64,000 bases of DNA from Candidatus Marivariicella framensis. Its GTDB lineage: Bacteria; Bacteroidota; Bacteroidia; Flavobacteriales; Flavobacteriaceae. Every line of letters starts with the position of its first letter. The first letter of the stretch is position 1. Of the stretch, positions 8,295 through 17,323 are shown piece by piece. The notes beneath the pieces were generated by a model that searched no databases, had not been told where the DNA came from, and saw only the letters and a list, made by a program, of their open reading frames with translations. The DNA lies in the NCBI GenBank assembly GCA_905182735.1, contig CAJJCT010000012.1:50422-114421 (forward strand), written 5' to 3'. The position numbers and the translations under genes are program-made.

Positions 8295-9899
8295 CTATAA
8301 TAAGAGTCCTATCGGATTTTCTATAAAATTTCTTAAAGTTTTAAGAAATGCTGAGCCAGTAGCACCATCAACTGATCTATGATCGCACGCCAATGTAAGT
8401 TTCATTGTGTTTCCTACTACAATCTTACCCTCTTTGACAATTGGTTTTTGAATTATTGCACCAACAGATAAAATAGCTGAATTAGGCTGATTAATAATGG
8501 ATGTAAATTCAGAAATACCAAACATACCAAGATTGGAAATTGTAAAAGTACTTCCATCCATTTCGGCTGGCGTTATCTTTTTAGACCTTGCTCGAATTGC
8601 TAACTCTTTAACTAGCTCACCAATTTGTAATAAGCTTTTTTCGTTTGCAAATTTAACAACAGGGACTACAAGCCCTTCGTCGACTGCGACAGCAACTCCC
8701 ACATGAACATGATTAAAGTGAACTATTTTCTCATCATACCATCTAGAATTAACTTCAGGATGAAGCTTCAAAGCTTTTGCTGATGCTTTTATAATTAAAT
8801 CATTAAATGAAATCTTTGAATCTGTTGAGTTATTATGCTGAATTCTAAATGAAATTAGATTTTCCATGTCAAATTCAACTCCTAAATAATAATGGGGTGC
8901 TGAAAATTTTGATTGAGAAAGTCTTTTAGCAATAGCTTTTCGCATTTGGCTGTTTGCAAATTCAGATAAAGACTCTTCTCTATTTAAAGTTGAATTTTCT
9001 TTTGAAACGATATTACTAGAATTAAAGTTTTCAATATCTCTTTTTATAATTCTACCATTATCTCCAGTCCCACTTACTTGTGAAATTTTTATTCCTTTTT
9101 CAGTAGCAATTTTTTTAGCTAATGGAGAAGCAAAAATTCTATCATTATTTATTATTTCAGATTTAATATTTTTAATTGGTTTTTCTGACTCCTTAGGTTT
9201 CTCTTTTAAAGATTCCTCTTTTTTAGTTGTATTACTTGATTCATTTATAGTACTAGATTCTTTACTTGAATTTAATGAAAGTAGCACTTCATCAACATCA
9301 GTATCTTTATCTCCAATAATCGCTAAAACACTATCAACCAAAGCTGATTCGCCCTCTTTTACCCCTATATAAATTAAATGTCCAGAATAAAAAGATTCAA
9401 ACTCCATAGTGGCCTTGTCTGTCTCAATTTCGGCTAAAATATCTCCCTCTTTAACAATATCACCAACTTTTTTATTCCATGAAGCTACGACCCCTTCTTC
9501 CATTGTGTCACTTAATCTTGGCATATTAATAACCTCTAAATTTTTATTGATATTAGTAATGGGTTTCGTTTCTTTAACTACTCTATTTTCTGATTTCACA
9601 TCAGATTTTTTAGAAAGTGAATCTTTGGAAGGTTCATCTATATATTTTGAAATATTTTCATCTTTTTCACCAATAATAGCAAGCAAGCTATCTACCGGTG
9701 CAGTTTCACCTTCATTCACACCAATGTGAAGTAGTTCGCCTTCATAAAAAGCTTCAAACTCCATTGTAGCCTTATCCGTCTCAATTTCAGCTAAAATATC
9801 TCCCTCTTTAATGCTATCACCAACTTTTTTAAACCACTTAGCAACTGTGCCTTCTTCCATCGTATCGCTCAAGCGGGGCATGTTTATAATTTCAGGCAT
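8295..9899 (-). CDS. pdhC: Pyruvate dehydrogenase complex E2, dihydrolipoamide acetyltransferase
   Basis: A 534-residue E2 with two N-terminal lipoyl domains, a subunit-binding domain and a catalytic domain. The lipoylated lysines are K43 and K162, each in an identical ETDKATMEFE motif; the two domains are so similar that the DNA contains an obvious direct repeat. The peripheral subunit-binding domain spans about 255-291 (ASPLAKKIA...GTGDNGRI), and the acetyltransferase domain ends with HRSVDG near residue 505. Linkers are rich in Lys, Ser and Glu. It transfers acetyl groups from E1 to CoA. It sits one base downstream of pdhA. E1 beta and E3 are not in the window, so the complex is encoded at several loci. 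Confidence 0.96.
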   Translation of the reverse strand: MPEIINMPRLSDTMEEGTVAKWFKKVGDSIKEGDILAEIETDKATMEFEAFYEGELLHIGVNEGETAPVDSLLAIIGEKDENISKYIDEPSKDSLSKKSDVKSENRVVKETKPITNINKNLEVINMPRLSDTMEEGVVASWNKKVGDIVKEGDILAEIETDKATMEFESFYSGHLIYIGVKEGESALVDSVLAIIGDKDTDVDEVLLSLNSSKESSTINESSNTTKKEESLKEKPKESEKPIKNIKSEIINNDRIFASPLAKKIATEKGIKISQVSGTGDNGRIIKRDIENFNSSNIVSKENSTLNREESLSEFANSQMRKAIAKRLSQSKFSAPHYYLGVEFDMENLISFRIQHNNSTDSKISFNDLIIKASAKALKLHPEVNSRWYDEKIVHFNHVHVGVAVAVDEGLVVPVVKFANEKSLLQIGELVKELAIRARSKKITPAEMDGSTFTISNLGMFGISEFTSIINQPNSAILSVGAIIQKPIVKEGKIVVGNTMKLTLACDHRSVDGATGSAFLKTLRNFIENPIGLLL

Positions 9900-9900
9900 A

Positions 9901-10902
9901 TTAATCTAATTTATGTTTCAAAAAAGGATAATCTTTTTGTTCATATACTGCATCGTACATTAAGCTTTTATCAGGATATGGAGATTCATTTGCAAATTTT
10001 TCACACTCAAGCACTCGCTCTTTGATAGATACATCTATTTTATCTAACTGAGATTGTGTTGCATATTTCTTTTTCACTATAACATCTTTAACCTGAATAA
10101 TTGGATCTATCTTACGGTATTCAACTACCTCATCTTTAGTTCGGTACTGTTGAGCATCTGACATTGAATGGCCACGATATCTATATGTTTTCATTTCTAA
10201 AAATGAAGGACCTTTTCCGGATCTAGCGTGTTTAATTGCCTTATCTAATGATTTTGCAACTTCAACAGGGTTCATTCCGTCTACAGGCTCACATGGCATT
10301 TCATAACCAAGACCTAGTTTCCAAATATCTTGATGACTTGCAGTTCTCGCTACAGAAGTACCCATAGCATATCCATTATTTTCAACGACAAAGACAACAG
10401 GTAAGCCCCATAGAGTAGCTAGGTTTAATGTTTCATGTAAAGTTCCTTGTCTTACTGCTCCATCTCCCAAAAAACATAAAGTAACATTATCCCTGTTAAA
10501 ATATTTATCACCAAATGCCATACCAGCTCCTAAAGGAATTTGACCACCAACAATTCCATGTCCTCCATGAAATTTAAATTCTTTAGAAAAAATATGCATT
10601 GAACCGCCCAAACCAGATGATGTTCCCGTGGCTTTCCCAAATAATTCAGCCATAACTCTCCTTGGATCTTCTCCCATTCCTATAGGTTGAACATGATTCC
10701 TGTAAGCTGTTATCATCCTATCCTTTCCGAGCTGCATAACATGTAGCGCACCTGCTAAAACAGCTTCTTGACCGTTATACAAATGTAAAAAGCCTCTTAC
10801 CTTTTGTTGGATATAAACAGAGGCTAATTTGTCTTCAAACTTTCTCCAAAAAAGCATGTTTTCATACCAATTAAGATATGTCTCCTTGGTGATTTTTTTC
10901 AT
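9901..10902 (-). CDS. pdhA: Pyruvate dehydrogenase E1 component, alpha subunit
   Basis: A 333-residue thiamine-diphosphate enzyme subunit. The TPP motif runs from GDG at 146-148 to NN at 175-176. The family's regulatory and channel region YRYRGHSMSDAQQYR is present at about 240-255. It decarboxylates pyruvate together with the beta subunit (PdhB), which is not encoded here. It is the first gene of the pdhA-pdhC-SDR-SprT run, with a promoter-like box in the 60-base space behind porV. In many flavobacteria a cytidine deaminase gene lies between porV and pdhA; here there is none. Confidence 0.96.
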   Translation of the reverse strand: MKKITKETYLNWYENMLFWRKFEDKLASVYIQQKVRGFLHLYNGQEAVLAGALHVMQLGKDRMITAYRNHVQPIGMGEDPRRVMAELFGKATGTSSGLGGSMHIFSKEFKFHGGHGIVGGQIPLGAGMAFGDKYFNRDNVTLCFLGDGAVRQGTLHETLNLATLWGLPVVFVVENNGYAMGTSVARTASHQDIWKLGLGYEMPCEPVDGMNPVEVAKSLDKAIKHARSGKGPSFLEMKTYRYRGHSMSDAQQYRTKDEVVEYRKIDPIIQVKDVIVKKKYATQSQLDKIDVSIKERVLECEKFANESPYPDKSLMYDAVYEQKDYPFLKHKLD

Positions 10903-10936
10903 AAAACCTATATGATATGTGTTTAATTAAGCAAAA

Positions 10937-10944
10937 CAAAAATA
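10937..10944 (-). promoter_or_regulatory. Flavobacterial -7 box upstream of pdhA
   Basis: On the minus strand this reads TATTTTTG (TAnnTTTG), 34 bases before the pdhA start and just after the porV stop. It suggests pdhA is transcribed separately from porV. Confidence 0.4.
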
Positions 10945-10962
10945 CTGAATTCTTGTGGATTT

Positions 10963-12108
10963 TTAAATGCTTTCTAGAATATTAAAAGCTAAAGAAAATC
11001 TCAATGTGTTTTCTAATGGACTTCTTACATTTGAAGTAGAGAATAAATAAGATACATTAAAGTTCATTTGATTAATTAAAAACCCTGTTCCAAAAGTCAC
11101 ATAACGTCTAGCACCTTTTTCTATGCTTTCATTAAAATATCCTGTTCTTAATGAAAAAGCTTCCTGAAAAACGTATTCAAAACCTAATGCCCATGTAATT
11201 TCTTTTAGCTCTTCTTTGAATCCATCAGGAGCATCATTAAAAGATTGCATGATCCCTTTTAAAAACCCTATATCTGGTTGCTTATATCCTAAAAATTTAT
11301 TTGAATCATCATAACTAGCTATAGGAGTAGGAACTAATAATTTATTTAATTCTAAATTAAAATTCAAAGTGTTATCATCATCAAAAGAAATCTCAAGTCC
11401 AGTTCCAAGCTTAAGATTTGTCGGAATGAAATTTTGTTTTCCCCCTACGTCATATTTTAATCTAGGGCCTATATTAGATATGTTAAAACCAGATCTAAAA
11501 ATTGTATTCATACCATTTATATCAAAAGATTTACTTTGATAAAAACCTGCAATATCAACACCTAAAGAATTTGCTGAATTATTATCTGAATCACTGGAAA
11601 GTTTTAAATCAGATCTAATATACCTCACAGCGACAGCCATTGAAAAAAACTCACTTAGCTTCAAAGAATATGATAAGTCAAGAGTTAATTCGTTTGGGCG
11701 CTCAACCCCTTGATCTATAATTGATCCAGCAATAACCTGATTAAACTGTACGTCACCCAAACTGAAATACTTAAAACTTGTAGCCCACGAACTCCTCTCA
11801 TTAAGTTTTCTGTAATAAGTTACATTTCCTAAAAAAATATCATTTACTAGCTTACTTAGGTAAGGAGTATAACTTATCCCAAAACCTCCTGATGTTTTTA
11901 CAAAAGAATATTTAGCAGGGTTCCATTGCTGAGAAAAAGCATCTGAACTAGTTGCTACTCCAACATCTCCCATTCCTGCTGCTCTTGCGTCTGAGGTTAT
12001 TAATAAAAAAGGAACCCCCGTAGTAATAACTCTATCTTGAGCATTTATTTTAAAGATAAACATGATCAAGACAGATACTCCAAAAAATAGAATTTTACTT
12101 TTTATCAT
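10963..12108 (-). CDS. porV: Type IX secretion system outer-membrane protein PorV (LptO)
   Basis: A 381-residue outer-membrane beta-barrel with a signal peptide ending at about residue 23 (INAQ). The family-defining N-terminal block is present: TTGVPFLLITSDARAAGMGD, then QQWNPAKYSF and YTPYL. PorV is a FadL-like shuttle that carries T9SS cargo from the translocon to the PorU sortase. The alternating barrel-strand pattern continues to the C-terminus. It is divergent from gldJ. In well-studied flavobacteria porU lies between gldJ and porV; here only 178 bases separate them and no porU is present. Confidence 0.95.
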   Translation of the reverse strand: MIKSKILFFGVSVLIMFIFKINAQDRVITTGVPFLLITSDARAAGMGDVGVATSSDAFSQQWNPAKYSFVKTSGGFGISYTPYLSKLVNDIFLGNVTYYRKLNERSSWATSFKYFSLGDVQFNQVIAGSIIDQGVERPNELTLDLSYSLKLSEFFSMAVAVRYIRSDLKLSSDSDNNSANSLGVDIAGFYQSKSFDINGMNTIFRSGFNISNIGPRLKYDVGGKQNFIPTNLKLGTGLEISFDDDNTLNFNLELNKLLVPTPIASYDDSNKFLGYKQPDIGFLKGIMQSFNDAPDGFKEELKEITWALGFEYVFQEAFSLRTGYFNESIEKGARRYVTFGTGFLINQMNFNVSYLFSTSNVRSPLENTLRFSLAFNILESI

Positions 12109-12249
12109 TTTGCATATTTATAACGAATAGATATCGTTTTTGGTATTTTTTTTAAAAAAAAATACTAAAAATTTATTTTAAACGTTCTAGGATTGAATGT
12201 TTTAATGAGTCTGTTATTTAATAAATAACAATGAGAGTGTTAAAATTAT

Positions 12250-12257
12250 TATATTTG
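12250..12257 (+). promoter_or_regulatory. Flavobacterial -7 box upstream of gldJ
   Basis: TATATTTG (TAnnTTTG) lies 29 bases before the gldJ ATG in the porV-gldJ divergent spacer. Confidence 0.45.
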
Positions 12258-12286
12258 TTTAAGTTTTACAAACATAAAGTATTTAT

Positions 12287-13993
12287 ATGAGCATAAAAAT
12301 TGTATATCGTTTACCTCTTTTGGTTCTAATATTATTAATAGTTACTGGTTGTGGTAAAAATAATACGTCAAGAGGAACTGGTTGGGGTATAAATGCAAAG
12401 GATAAAGGTTTTCAATATAATACTGACTTTGAAGATCAAGAAACTGGTCCTGGATTAGTATTTATCGAAGGAGGTACTTTTACAAAAGGCCAAGTTCAAG
12501 ATGATGTTCTTCATGACTGGAATAATAGTCCATCTCAACAACATGTAATGTCTTTTTACATTGATGAAACTGAGGTTACTAATATCATGTATATGGAGTA
12601 TTTAGACTGGTTAGAAACTGTTTTTCCTCAAACTAATAATATATATAGACAAGTTTACCGTCAAGCCCTTCCTGATACTCTTGTTTGGAGAAACGCTCTT
12701 GGATACGTTGAGGAACTTACCACTAATTATCTTCGCCATCCGGCTTATGCTGAATACCCAGTTGTTGGAGTTACTTGGGTTCAGGCAGTTCAATATGCAG
12801 AGTGGAGAACAGATAGAGTAAATGAATTTTTACTAGAAAGAGAATCATATGTTAAAAAAGATGTTCGTTTTGAAAGTATAGATCCAAATAGCACATTTAA
12901 TACTCAAGCATACTTAAGTAGGCCTGAAACAGCATACGGTTCAAAAATTGATAGCCTTGATGGAGGAGAAATACCCCTTATTAATTCTGGGAAAAGGGGT
13001 ACTACTAAAAAAGATACAACAACAGTAAATGTATATGCTGGCGTAGGCAGTGGGCTTCTTCTACCATCCTATAGACTTCCAACAGAAACAGAATGGGAGT
13101 ATGCAGCTTTAGCTTTAGTAGGGGATAGAGAGTATAACAATTACAGAGGTAAGAAAAAATATCCTTGGCAGGGAGAATACACAAGATCTCAAGATCGAAA
13201 AATGGAAGGTGATCAGTTAGCAAACTTCAAGTTTGGTAAGGGTGATTATGGAGGAATTGCTGGATGGTCAGACGATGGAGCAGATATAACAATTCAGGTT
13301 AAGTCTTATCCTCCAAATGACTTTGGATTATATGATATGGGTGGTAATGTAGCCGAGTGGGTTGCCGACGTTTACAGACCTATAATAGATGACGAATACA
13401 ATGATTTTAATTATTACAGAGGAAACATCTACTATAAGAAAAGAATTGGAGAGGATGGAAAAGCTATTGTTATTGCAAGGGATGAATTGATTTACGATAC
13501 TCTACCGAATGGGAGAGTAATACTAAAAAAAATACCAGGACAATTAGATCAATTAGCAATTGATGAGGAAGAAACATTTTTAAGACAAAACTTTTCAGAA
13601 AGTGATAATCGTAACTTTCGTGATGGAGATAGAGAGTCTTCTAGAGAGTTTGTTAAAGGACCACCTGAAGAAGGAGAAATGGAAACCCGCACTGAAACCT
13701 CAGGCATGTACAATGCCCCTAAGTCTCCATCGATAGTAACAAATGAAGAAACTGGAAAAAAAGAATATAAGAAAGATGATTCTAGTAAAAGAAGTTCATT
13801 AATTACTGATGAAACTAGAGTTTATAAAGGTGGGTCATGGAAAGATAGAGCTTATTGGCTGGACCCGTCTCAACGTAGATTTCTACCTCAATATATAGCT
13901 ACAGAATATATAGGCTTTAGGTGTGCTATGTCTCGAGTTGGATCCAAAAGCAAAAATAAAAAATCAGCACGTCATCGACGTGGTGGACGTTAA
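12287..13993 (+). CDS. gldJ: Gliding motility/T9SS lipoprotein GldJ
   Basis: A 568-residue lipoprotein with a lipobox ending at Cys22 (VTGC). It has the formylglycine-generating-enzyme-like (SUMF1) fold of GldJ and GldK: GGTFTKG near the start, DETEVTN, RLPTETEWEYAA, GLYDMGGNVAEWVADVYRP and a C-terminal YKGGSWKDRAYWLDPSQRR block. A low-complexity acidic/basic insert (about residues 430-500) separates the core from the last block. GldJ is needed for the gliding motor and for stability of GldK and GldL in flavobacteria. The basic C-terminal tail (RHRRGGR) is typical. A strong hairpin terminator follows the gene. Confidence 0.96.
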   Translation: MSIKIVYRLPLLVLILLIVTGCGKNNTSRGTGWGINAKDKGFQYNTDFEDQETGPGLVFIEGGTFTKGQVQDDVLHDWNNSPSQQHVMSFYIDETEVTNIMYMEYLDWLETVFPQTNNIYRQVYRQALPDTLVWRNALGYVEELTTNYLRHPAYAEYPVVGVTWVQAVQYAEWRTDRVNEFLLERESYVKKDVRFESIDPNSTFNTQAYLSRPETAYGSKIDSLDGGEIPLINSGKRGTTKKDTTTVNVYAGVGSGLLLPSYRLPTETEWEYAALALVGDREYNNYRGKKKYPWQGEYTRSQDRKMEGDQLANFKFGKGDYGGIAGWSDDGADITIQVKSYPPNDFGLYDMGGNVAEWVADVYRPIIDDEYNDFNYYRGNIYYKKRIGEDGKAIVIARDELIYDTLPNGRVILKKIPGQLDQLAIDEEETFLRQNFSESDNRNFRDGDRESSREFVKGPPEEGEMETRTETSGMYNAPKSPSIVTNEETGKKEYKKDDSSKRSSLITDETRVYKGGSWKDRAYWLDPSQRRFLPQYIATEYIGFRCAMSRVGSKSKNKKSARHRRGGR

Positions 13994-14001
13994 ATTCTTT
14001 T

Positions 14002-14030
14002 AAGGCATCCTAATGGATGCCTTTTTTTTT
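14002..14030 (+). terminator. Rho-independent terminator after gldJ, touching the murF start
   Basis: A nine-base-pair perfect stem (AAGGCATCC / GGATGCCTT) with a TAAT loop is followed by a run of nine T. The T run ends exactly one base before the murF ATG at 14031. It is the only convincing intrinsic terminator that I found in the window. Confidence 0.9.
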
Positions 14031-15317
14031 ATGAGTGAAATAGAAAAAATATATAAAATTTTTAAGAAAGCATCAGGGGTATACACTGACACAAGAAAAC
14101 GATTAATTAATGGAGTTTTTATAGCTCTTAAGGGGTCTTCATTTGACGGAAACACATATGCGTCAAAAGCAATTCAACAGGGTGCTTGTATTGCTATTGT
14201 TGACGATTTTGAAACATCTAAGAGAAATGAAAAAATTATATATGTAAAAGACACCTATTCTACATTAAAAAATCTAGCTAATTACCATAGAAAGAAGTTG
14301 ACTTGCCCAGTAGTTGCTATAACTGGTAGTAATGGTAAAACTACTACAAAAGACCTTCTAAAGGTAGTGTTGGAAGAAGGCTATGAAACTCATGCAACTC
14401 AAGGGAATTTGAATAATCATATTGGTGTTCCTTTAACTATATTAAATTTACCACTATCGGCTGAATTATCCATAATTGAAATGGGTGCTAACCATCTAAA
14501 AGAAATTGAAGAATTATGTAAAATTGCTGAACCAACTCATGGGTTTATTACAAATTTTGGAAAGGCTCACATTGAAGGTTTTGGGAGTGAAAATGGAGTT
14601 GTGAATGGTAAATCAGAGCTATATACCTATTTGACAATTTCGAAAGGAACTGTATTTGTAAATTTGGACAATAAGAACCAAGTAAAAAAATTAGGTGAGG
14701 CTCCCTTTATTTCTTTTGGTCAAGATGAAAAATCAGATTACCAAGTATCATATCAAAATAGAAATAACAAGTTAGAGATAAGCTTCAAAGGATTTAAATT
14801 TAAAAGTTCACTTCACGGTGAATACAACCTTAAAAATATTGCAGCAGCAATTGTTATTGGGAATTACTTTAAAGTTCCGATAAATAAAATTCAAAAAGCA
14901 ATTGAATCTTACAAATCAAGCAACAATAGGTCTCAATTAATAAAACTAAAAAACTATAAAATTATATTAGATGCTTATAATGCTAATCCTTCAAGCATGG
15001 AGCTAGCTGTCAAAAGTTTTAAAAAAAGTTATTCTAATAAGAATATTTTAATTTTAGGGGATATGTTGGAGCTTGGAGATTATACTTTAACTGCACATAA
15101 AGAAATAATTCGGTTAGCAAAAAAATTATCGTTCTCTAAAATAATTACAGTCGGTGAAAATTTTAAAAAAACTGGAATATTATTATCTAATCTAGAACAA
15201 TTCAGTACTACAAAAGAATTAATAGTTCATCTTGAAAATAAACCTATTAAGGAAGAAAATATTTTAATTAAAGGTTCTAGATCTATGGAATTAGAAAAAA
15301 TATTAACTATTCTCTAA
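14031..15317 (+). CDS. murF: UDP-N-acetylmuramoyl-tripeptide--D-alanyl-D-alanine ligase
   Basis: A 428-residue Mur ligase that adds D-Ala-D-Ala to the UDP-MurNAc tripeptide in the cytoplasm. Domain order is the N-terminal UMAG-binding part (TDTRK, IALKG), the ATP-binding loop ITGSNGKTTTK (residues 98-108), the central domain, and a C-terminal domain with DAYNANP and ILGDMLELG. I chose the ATG at 14031. An in-frame ATG at 14013 lies within the loop of the gldJ terminator and would add six non-conserved residues. The start touches the terminator T run, so murF expression depends on readthrough or on a promoter within gldJ. The 3' end overlaps the convergent oxidoreductase gene. Confidence 0.95.
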   Translation: MSEIEKIYKIFKKASGVYTDTRKRLINGVFIALKGSSFDGNTYASKAIQQGACIAIVDDFETSKRNEKIIYVKDTYSTLKNLANYHRKKLTCPVVAITGSNGKTTTKDLLKVVLEEGYETHATQGNLNNHIGVPLTILNLPLSAELSIIEMGANHLKEIEELCKIAEPTHGFITNFGKAHIEGFGSENGVVNGKSELYTYLTISKGTVFVNLDNKNQVKKLGEAPFISFGQDEKSDYQVSYQNRNNKLEISFKGFKFKSSLHGEYNLKNIAAAIVIGNYFKVPINKIQKAIESYKSSNNRSQLIKLKNYKIILDAYNANPSSMELAVKSFKKSYSNKNILILGDMLELGDYTLTAHKEIIRLAKKLSFSKIITVGENFKKTGILLSNLEQFSTTKELIVHLENKPIKEENILIKGSRSMELEKILTIL

Positions 15318-16436
15318 AAGAAGATCTGACACTTCTTTCCCTACTAAACTTCCTAATGCAACCCCCATTCCTCCGAGTCTAACACCCATTACAGCATTCT
15401 TGTGTATTTTTTTTATTATAGGTTGCTTAGTGTCACCAAAAGCCATTATACCTGACCATTCCATGTCTAGTTCATAATTAGTATCAGGCAAAATAATGGA
15501 ATCTAAATCATTAAGAAGTGATTTTTTAATTATTTTATTTATTCCAAATTCTGTGGTATTTTCATTTTTTAAATCTAACTGTCTTCCTCCACCGAACAGT
15601 ACTCTATTTTGAAAGTCTCTGAAATAATAGTACCCTTTATTGTAATGGAAACATCCCTTTAATTTTAAATTTTTTATTGGTTTAGTTATTAACACCATTC
15701 CTCTTCCAGGATTAATATCATAATCAGGAAACCATTGCTTTGTAAAAGCATTAGAACAAATAGCCAAATACTTTGATTTAAATGAAATTTTTGAATTAAA
15801 ATTTGAAACATGAATTTCATGATCAAAAGAGTTTAGATCAAAATTTTCTACATTAGCTCCTGTAATTATTTTAATTCCCTTTTGATTAGCTAATTTTTGA
15901 AGCTCATAAATAGTAGTTCCTGTATTAATTTGAGCCTCAAAAGGATTAAAAATTAGTTGCTTAACTATTTTTTTTGAAAAACCCAAACTTTCAATTTTCT
16001 CATTTTTTAATGAAAATATATTTTTATTAAATATTGGGAAAAGTAGTTTATTATATTTTTCTATTGATCTTTCAAGATTTTGATTTTGAGTAAAAAAAAG
16101 CTCATAACCTCCATTATTTATTAAATCAAGATTTTTTTGAGAAATAGTTTTTTTAAGAAGCTCTAAACCTCTAACACGTTTTTCTACCAAATTAAGTAAA
16201 GAAAGTTCAGACATTTTAATACTGTCTTCGATTAACTCTGAAATAGATCCAAAACATGCAAAACCAGCATTTTTAGTACTCGCTCCATTTGGAAAAATAT
16301 CTCGTTCCAAAATCGCAATTCTTGCGTTAGGTTTTTTTTTATTAAAAGACAATGCTGAAAATAGACCTGAAATTCCCCCTCCAATGACAATTAAATCATA
16401 GTTAGTAAATGCTATTTTTTCCCAATAACTTATCAT
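15303..16436 (-). CDS. FAD-dependent oxidoreductase, DAO family
   Basis: A 377-residue flavoprotein of the D-amino-acid-oxidase/PuuB superfamily. The dinucleotide-binding motif GGGISG is at residues 19-24, followed by the acidic end of the second strand (ILERD). A C-terminal GVRLGGMGVALGS block closes the FAD site, and a middle YYYFRDFQNRVLFGGGRQ segment is typical of the glycine oxidase/glutamylputrescine oxidase branch. It probably oxidises an amine or amino acid; the substrate cannot be told. It stands alone, with a 321-base gap upstream and an overlap with murF at its 3' end. Confidence 0.85.
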   Translation of the reverse strand: MISYWEKIAFTNYDLIVIGGGISGLFSALSFNKKKPNARIAILERDIFPNGASTKNAGFACFGSISELIEDSIKMSELSLLNLVEKRVRGLELLKKTISQKNLDLINNGGYELFFTQNQNLERSIEKYNKLLFPIFNKNIFSLKNEKIESLGFSKKIVKQLIFNPFEAQINTGTTIYELQKLANQKGIKIITGANVENFDLNSFDHEIHVSNFNSKISFKSKYLAICSNAFTKQWFPDYDINPGRGMVLITKPIKNLKLKGCFHYNKGYYYFRDFQNRVLFGGGRQLDLKNENTTEFGINKIIKKSLLNDLDSIILPDTNYELDMEWSGIMAFGDTKQPIIKKIHKNAVMGVRLGGMGVALGSLVGKEVSDLLLENS

Positions 16437-16757
16437 TAGTAAGCTAATTAATATTAACTAAAGTAATTAAATTGAAAGATTGGTATTAAGGTACTTTATT
16501 AGACTTATTATTAATGATTTTTTTTAAATTTTATCATCTTCATAATCTAAAGAAGCACTAACAAATGATTAATCCTTAAAGCCTCCAAACAAGACAATAA
16601 AAAATAATAACACAAAAAATATCTCTGAAATATGTAGTTAAACTCTATGTCAATCACAATTTAACCAAAAAGTGCGATTTATTAAAATAATTTAAAAATT
16701 AGAATTTTTAAAAACTTAATTTTAACTACTTTAGATTTTAAATATTATATTTTTTAA
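16437..16757. other. Intergenic gap with no recognisable gene
   Basis: 321 bases of very AT-rich DNA between the oxidoreductase start and the small exported protein. I see no open frame of useful length, no tRNA, no strong hairpin and no TAnnTTTG box in good position. It probably holds the divergent promoters of its two neighbours, but I cannot point to them. Confidence 0.5.
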
Positions 16758-17051
16758 ATGAAAAAAATTATATTACTTCTATTGCTCACCTCTAATGCTT
16801 TATTCTCGCAGGATTGGCTTGTAATAGAACAGCATACCGAAAATAGATATAAAAATGGGAAAATGAAGGTTGTTATAGATGATGGAAAATCATTAAACAC
16901 TATTGAGCTAGAAGATCCTTCGTTTGCCAACCTAATCAAGACTCTTCAAGGAGAGGATTTCGAATTAAAATTTATAGACTCTTCTTTTATTCTTGAAGGA
17001 AAAACTCAAAAACCAATCACACGATATTACTTTATCAGAAAGGATTTATAA
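16758..17051 (+). CDS. Small exported protein of unknown function
   Basis: A 97-residue protein with a clean signal peptide (KK followed by IILLLLLTSNALFS, cleavage probably before QDW at residue 19). The mature part is about 79 residues, charged and probably beta-rich (ENRYKNGKMKVVIDDG, FELKFIDSSFILEG). I recognise no family. It is followed after 17 bases by a second small exported protein in the same orientation. Bacteroidota-type export signals and codon use like its neighbours make it a plausible real gene, but no motif supports a function. Confidence 0.6.
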   Translation: MKKIILLLLLTSNALFSQDWLVIEQHTENRYKNGKMKVVIDDGKSLNTIELEDPSFANLIKTLQGEDFELKFIDSSFILEGKTQKPITRYYFIRKDL

Positions 17052-17068
17052 CTATTTTATTTAAAAGT

Positions 17069-17317
17069 ATGAGAACCTTAAAGGTGCTTTTGTTTTGTTT
17101 ATTGTTTTTTAATTGTCAAAAAAATGATGATTGCATAACTATTATTGAAAAAAAATATATAGAAAATAAATATTATTTTTTATTTGAAGCAAATAATATA
17201 ACTAACAACACCAACAATCTTCAATCTACAAATATTCCTGACCAATACTCTTCGGGACAGGTTGATGATAAGACTTATCAAAGTTATAACGTTGGTGATG
17301 TATATTGTAACAATTAA
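17069..17317 (+). CDS. Small putative lipoprotein of unknown function
   Basis: An 82-residue protein with a lipoprotein-like signal: MRTLKVLLFCLLFFNCQKNDD, lipidation cysteine at residue 16, followed by charged residues as is common for Bacteroidota surface lipoproteins. The mature part is Asn-rich (NNITNNTNNLQ) and ends SYNVGDVYCNN, so there are two further cysteines (22 and 80) that could form a disulfide. No family is recognised. It lies between the other small exported protein and the flavin reductase, six bases upstream of the latter. Confidence 0.6.
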   Translation: MRTLKVLLFCLLFFNCQKNDDCITIIEKKYIENKYYFLFEANNITNNTNNLQSTNIPDQYSSGQVDDKTYQSYNVGDVYCNN

Positions 17318-17323
17318 TTATAA

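Noticed and set aside
8295..9899. Direct DNA repeats within pdhC as a possible mobile or phase-variable element
   Set aside because: They are the two lipoyl domains of E2, a normal duplication in this protein.
13005..13223. Minus-strand open frame inside gldJ
   Set aside because: It lies fully within a well-supported gene, shows no known domain and is an antisense shadow.
14013..14030. Alternative murF start at 14013
   Set aside because: It lies within the gldJ terminator hairpin and adds residues that do not match MurF.
16437..16757. Possible decayed gene in the gap
   Set aside because: Short minus-strand frames can be read (about 35 codons), but they have no recognisable domain and base use looks like plain intergenic AT-rich DNA.
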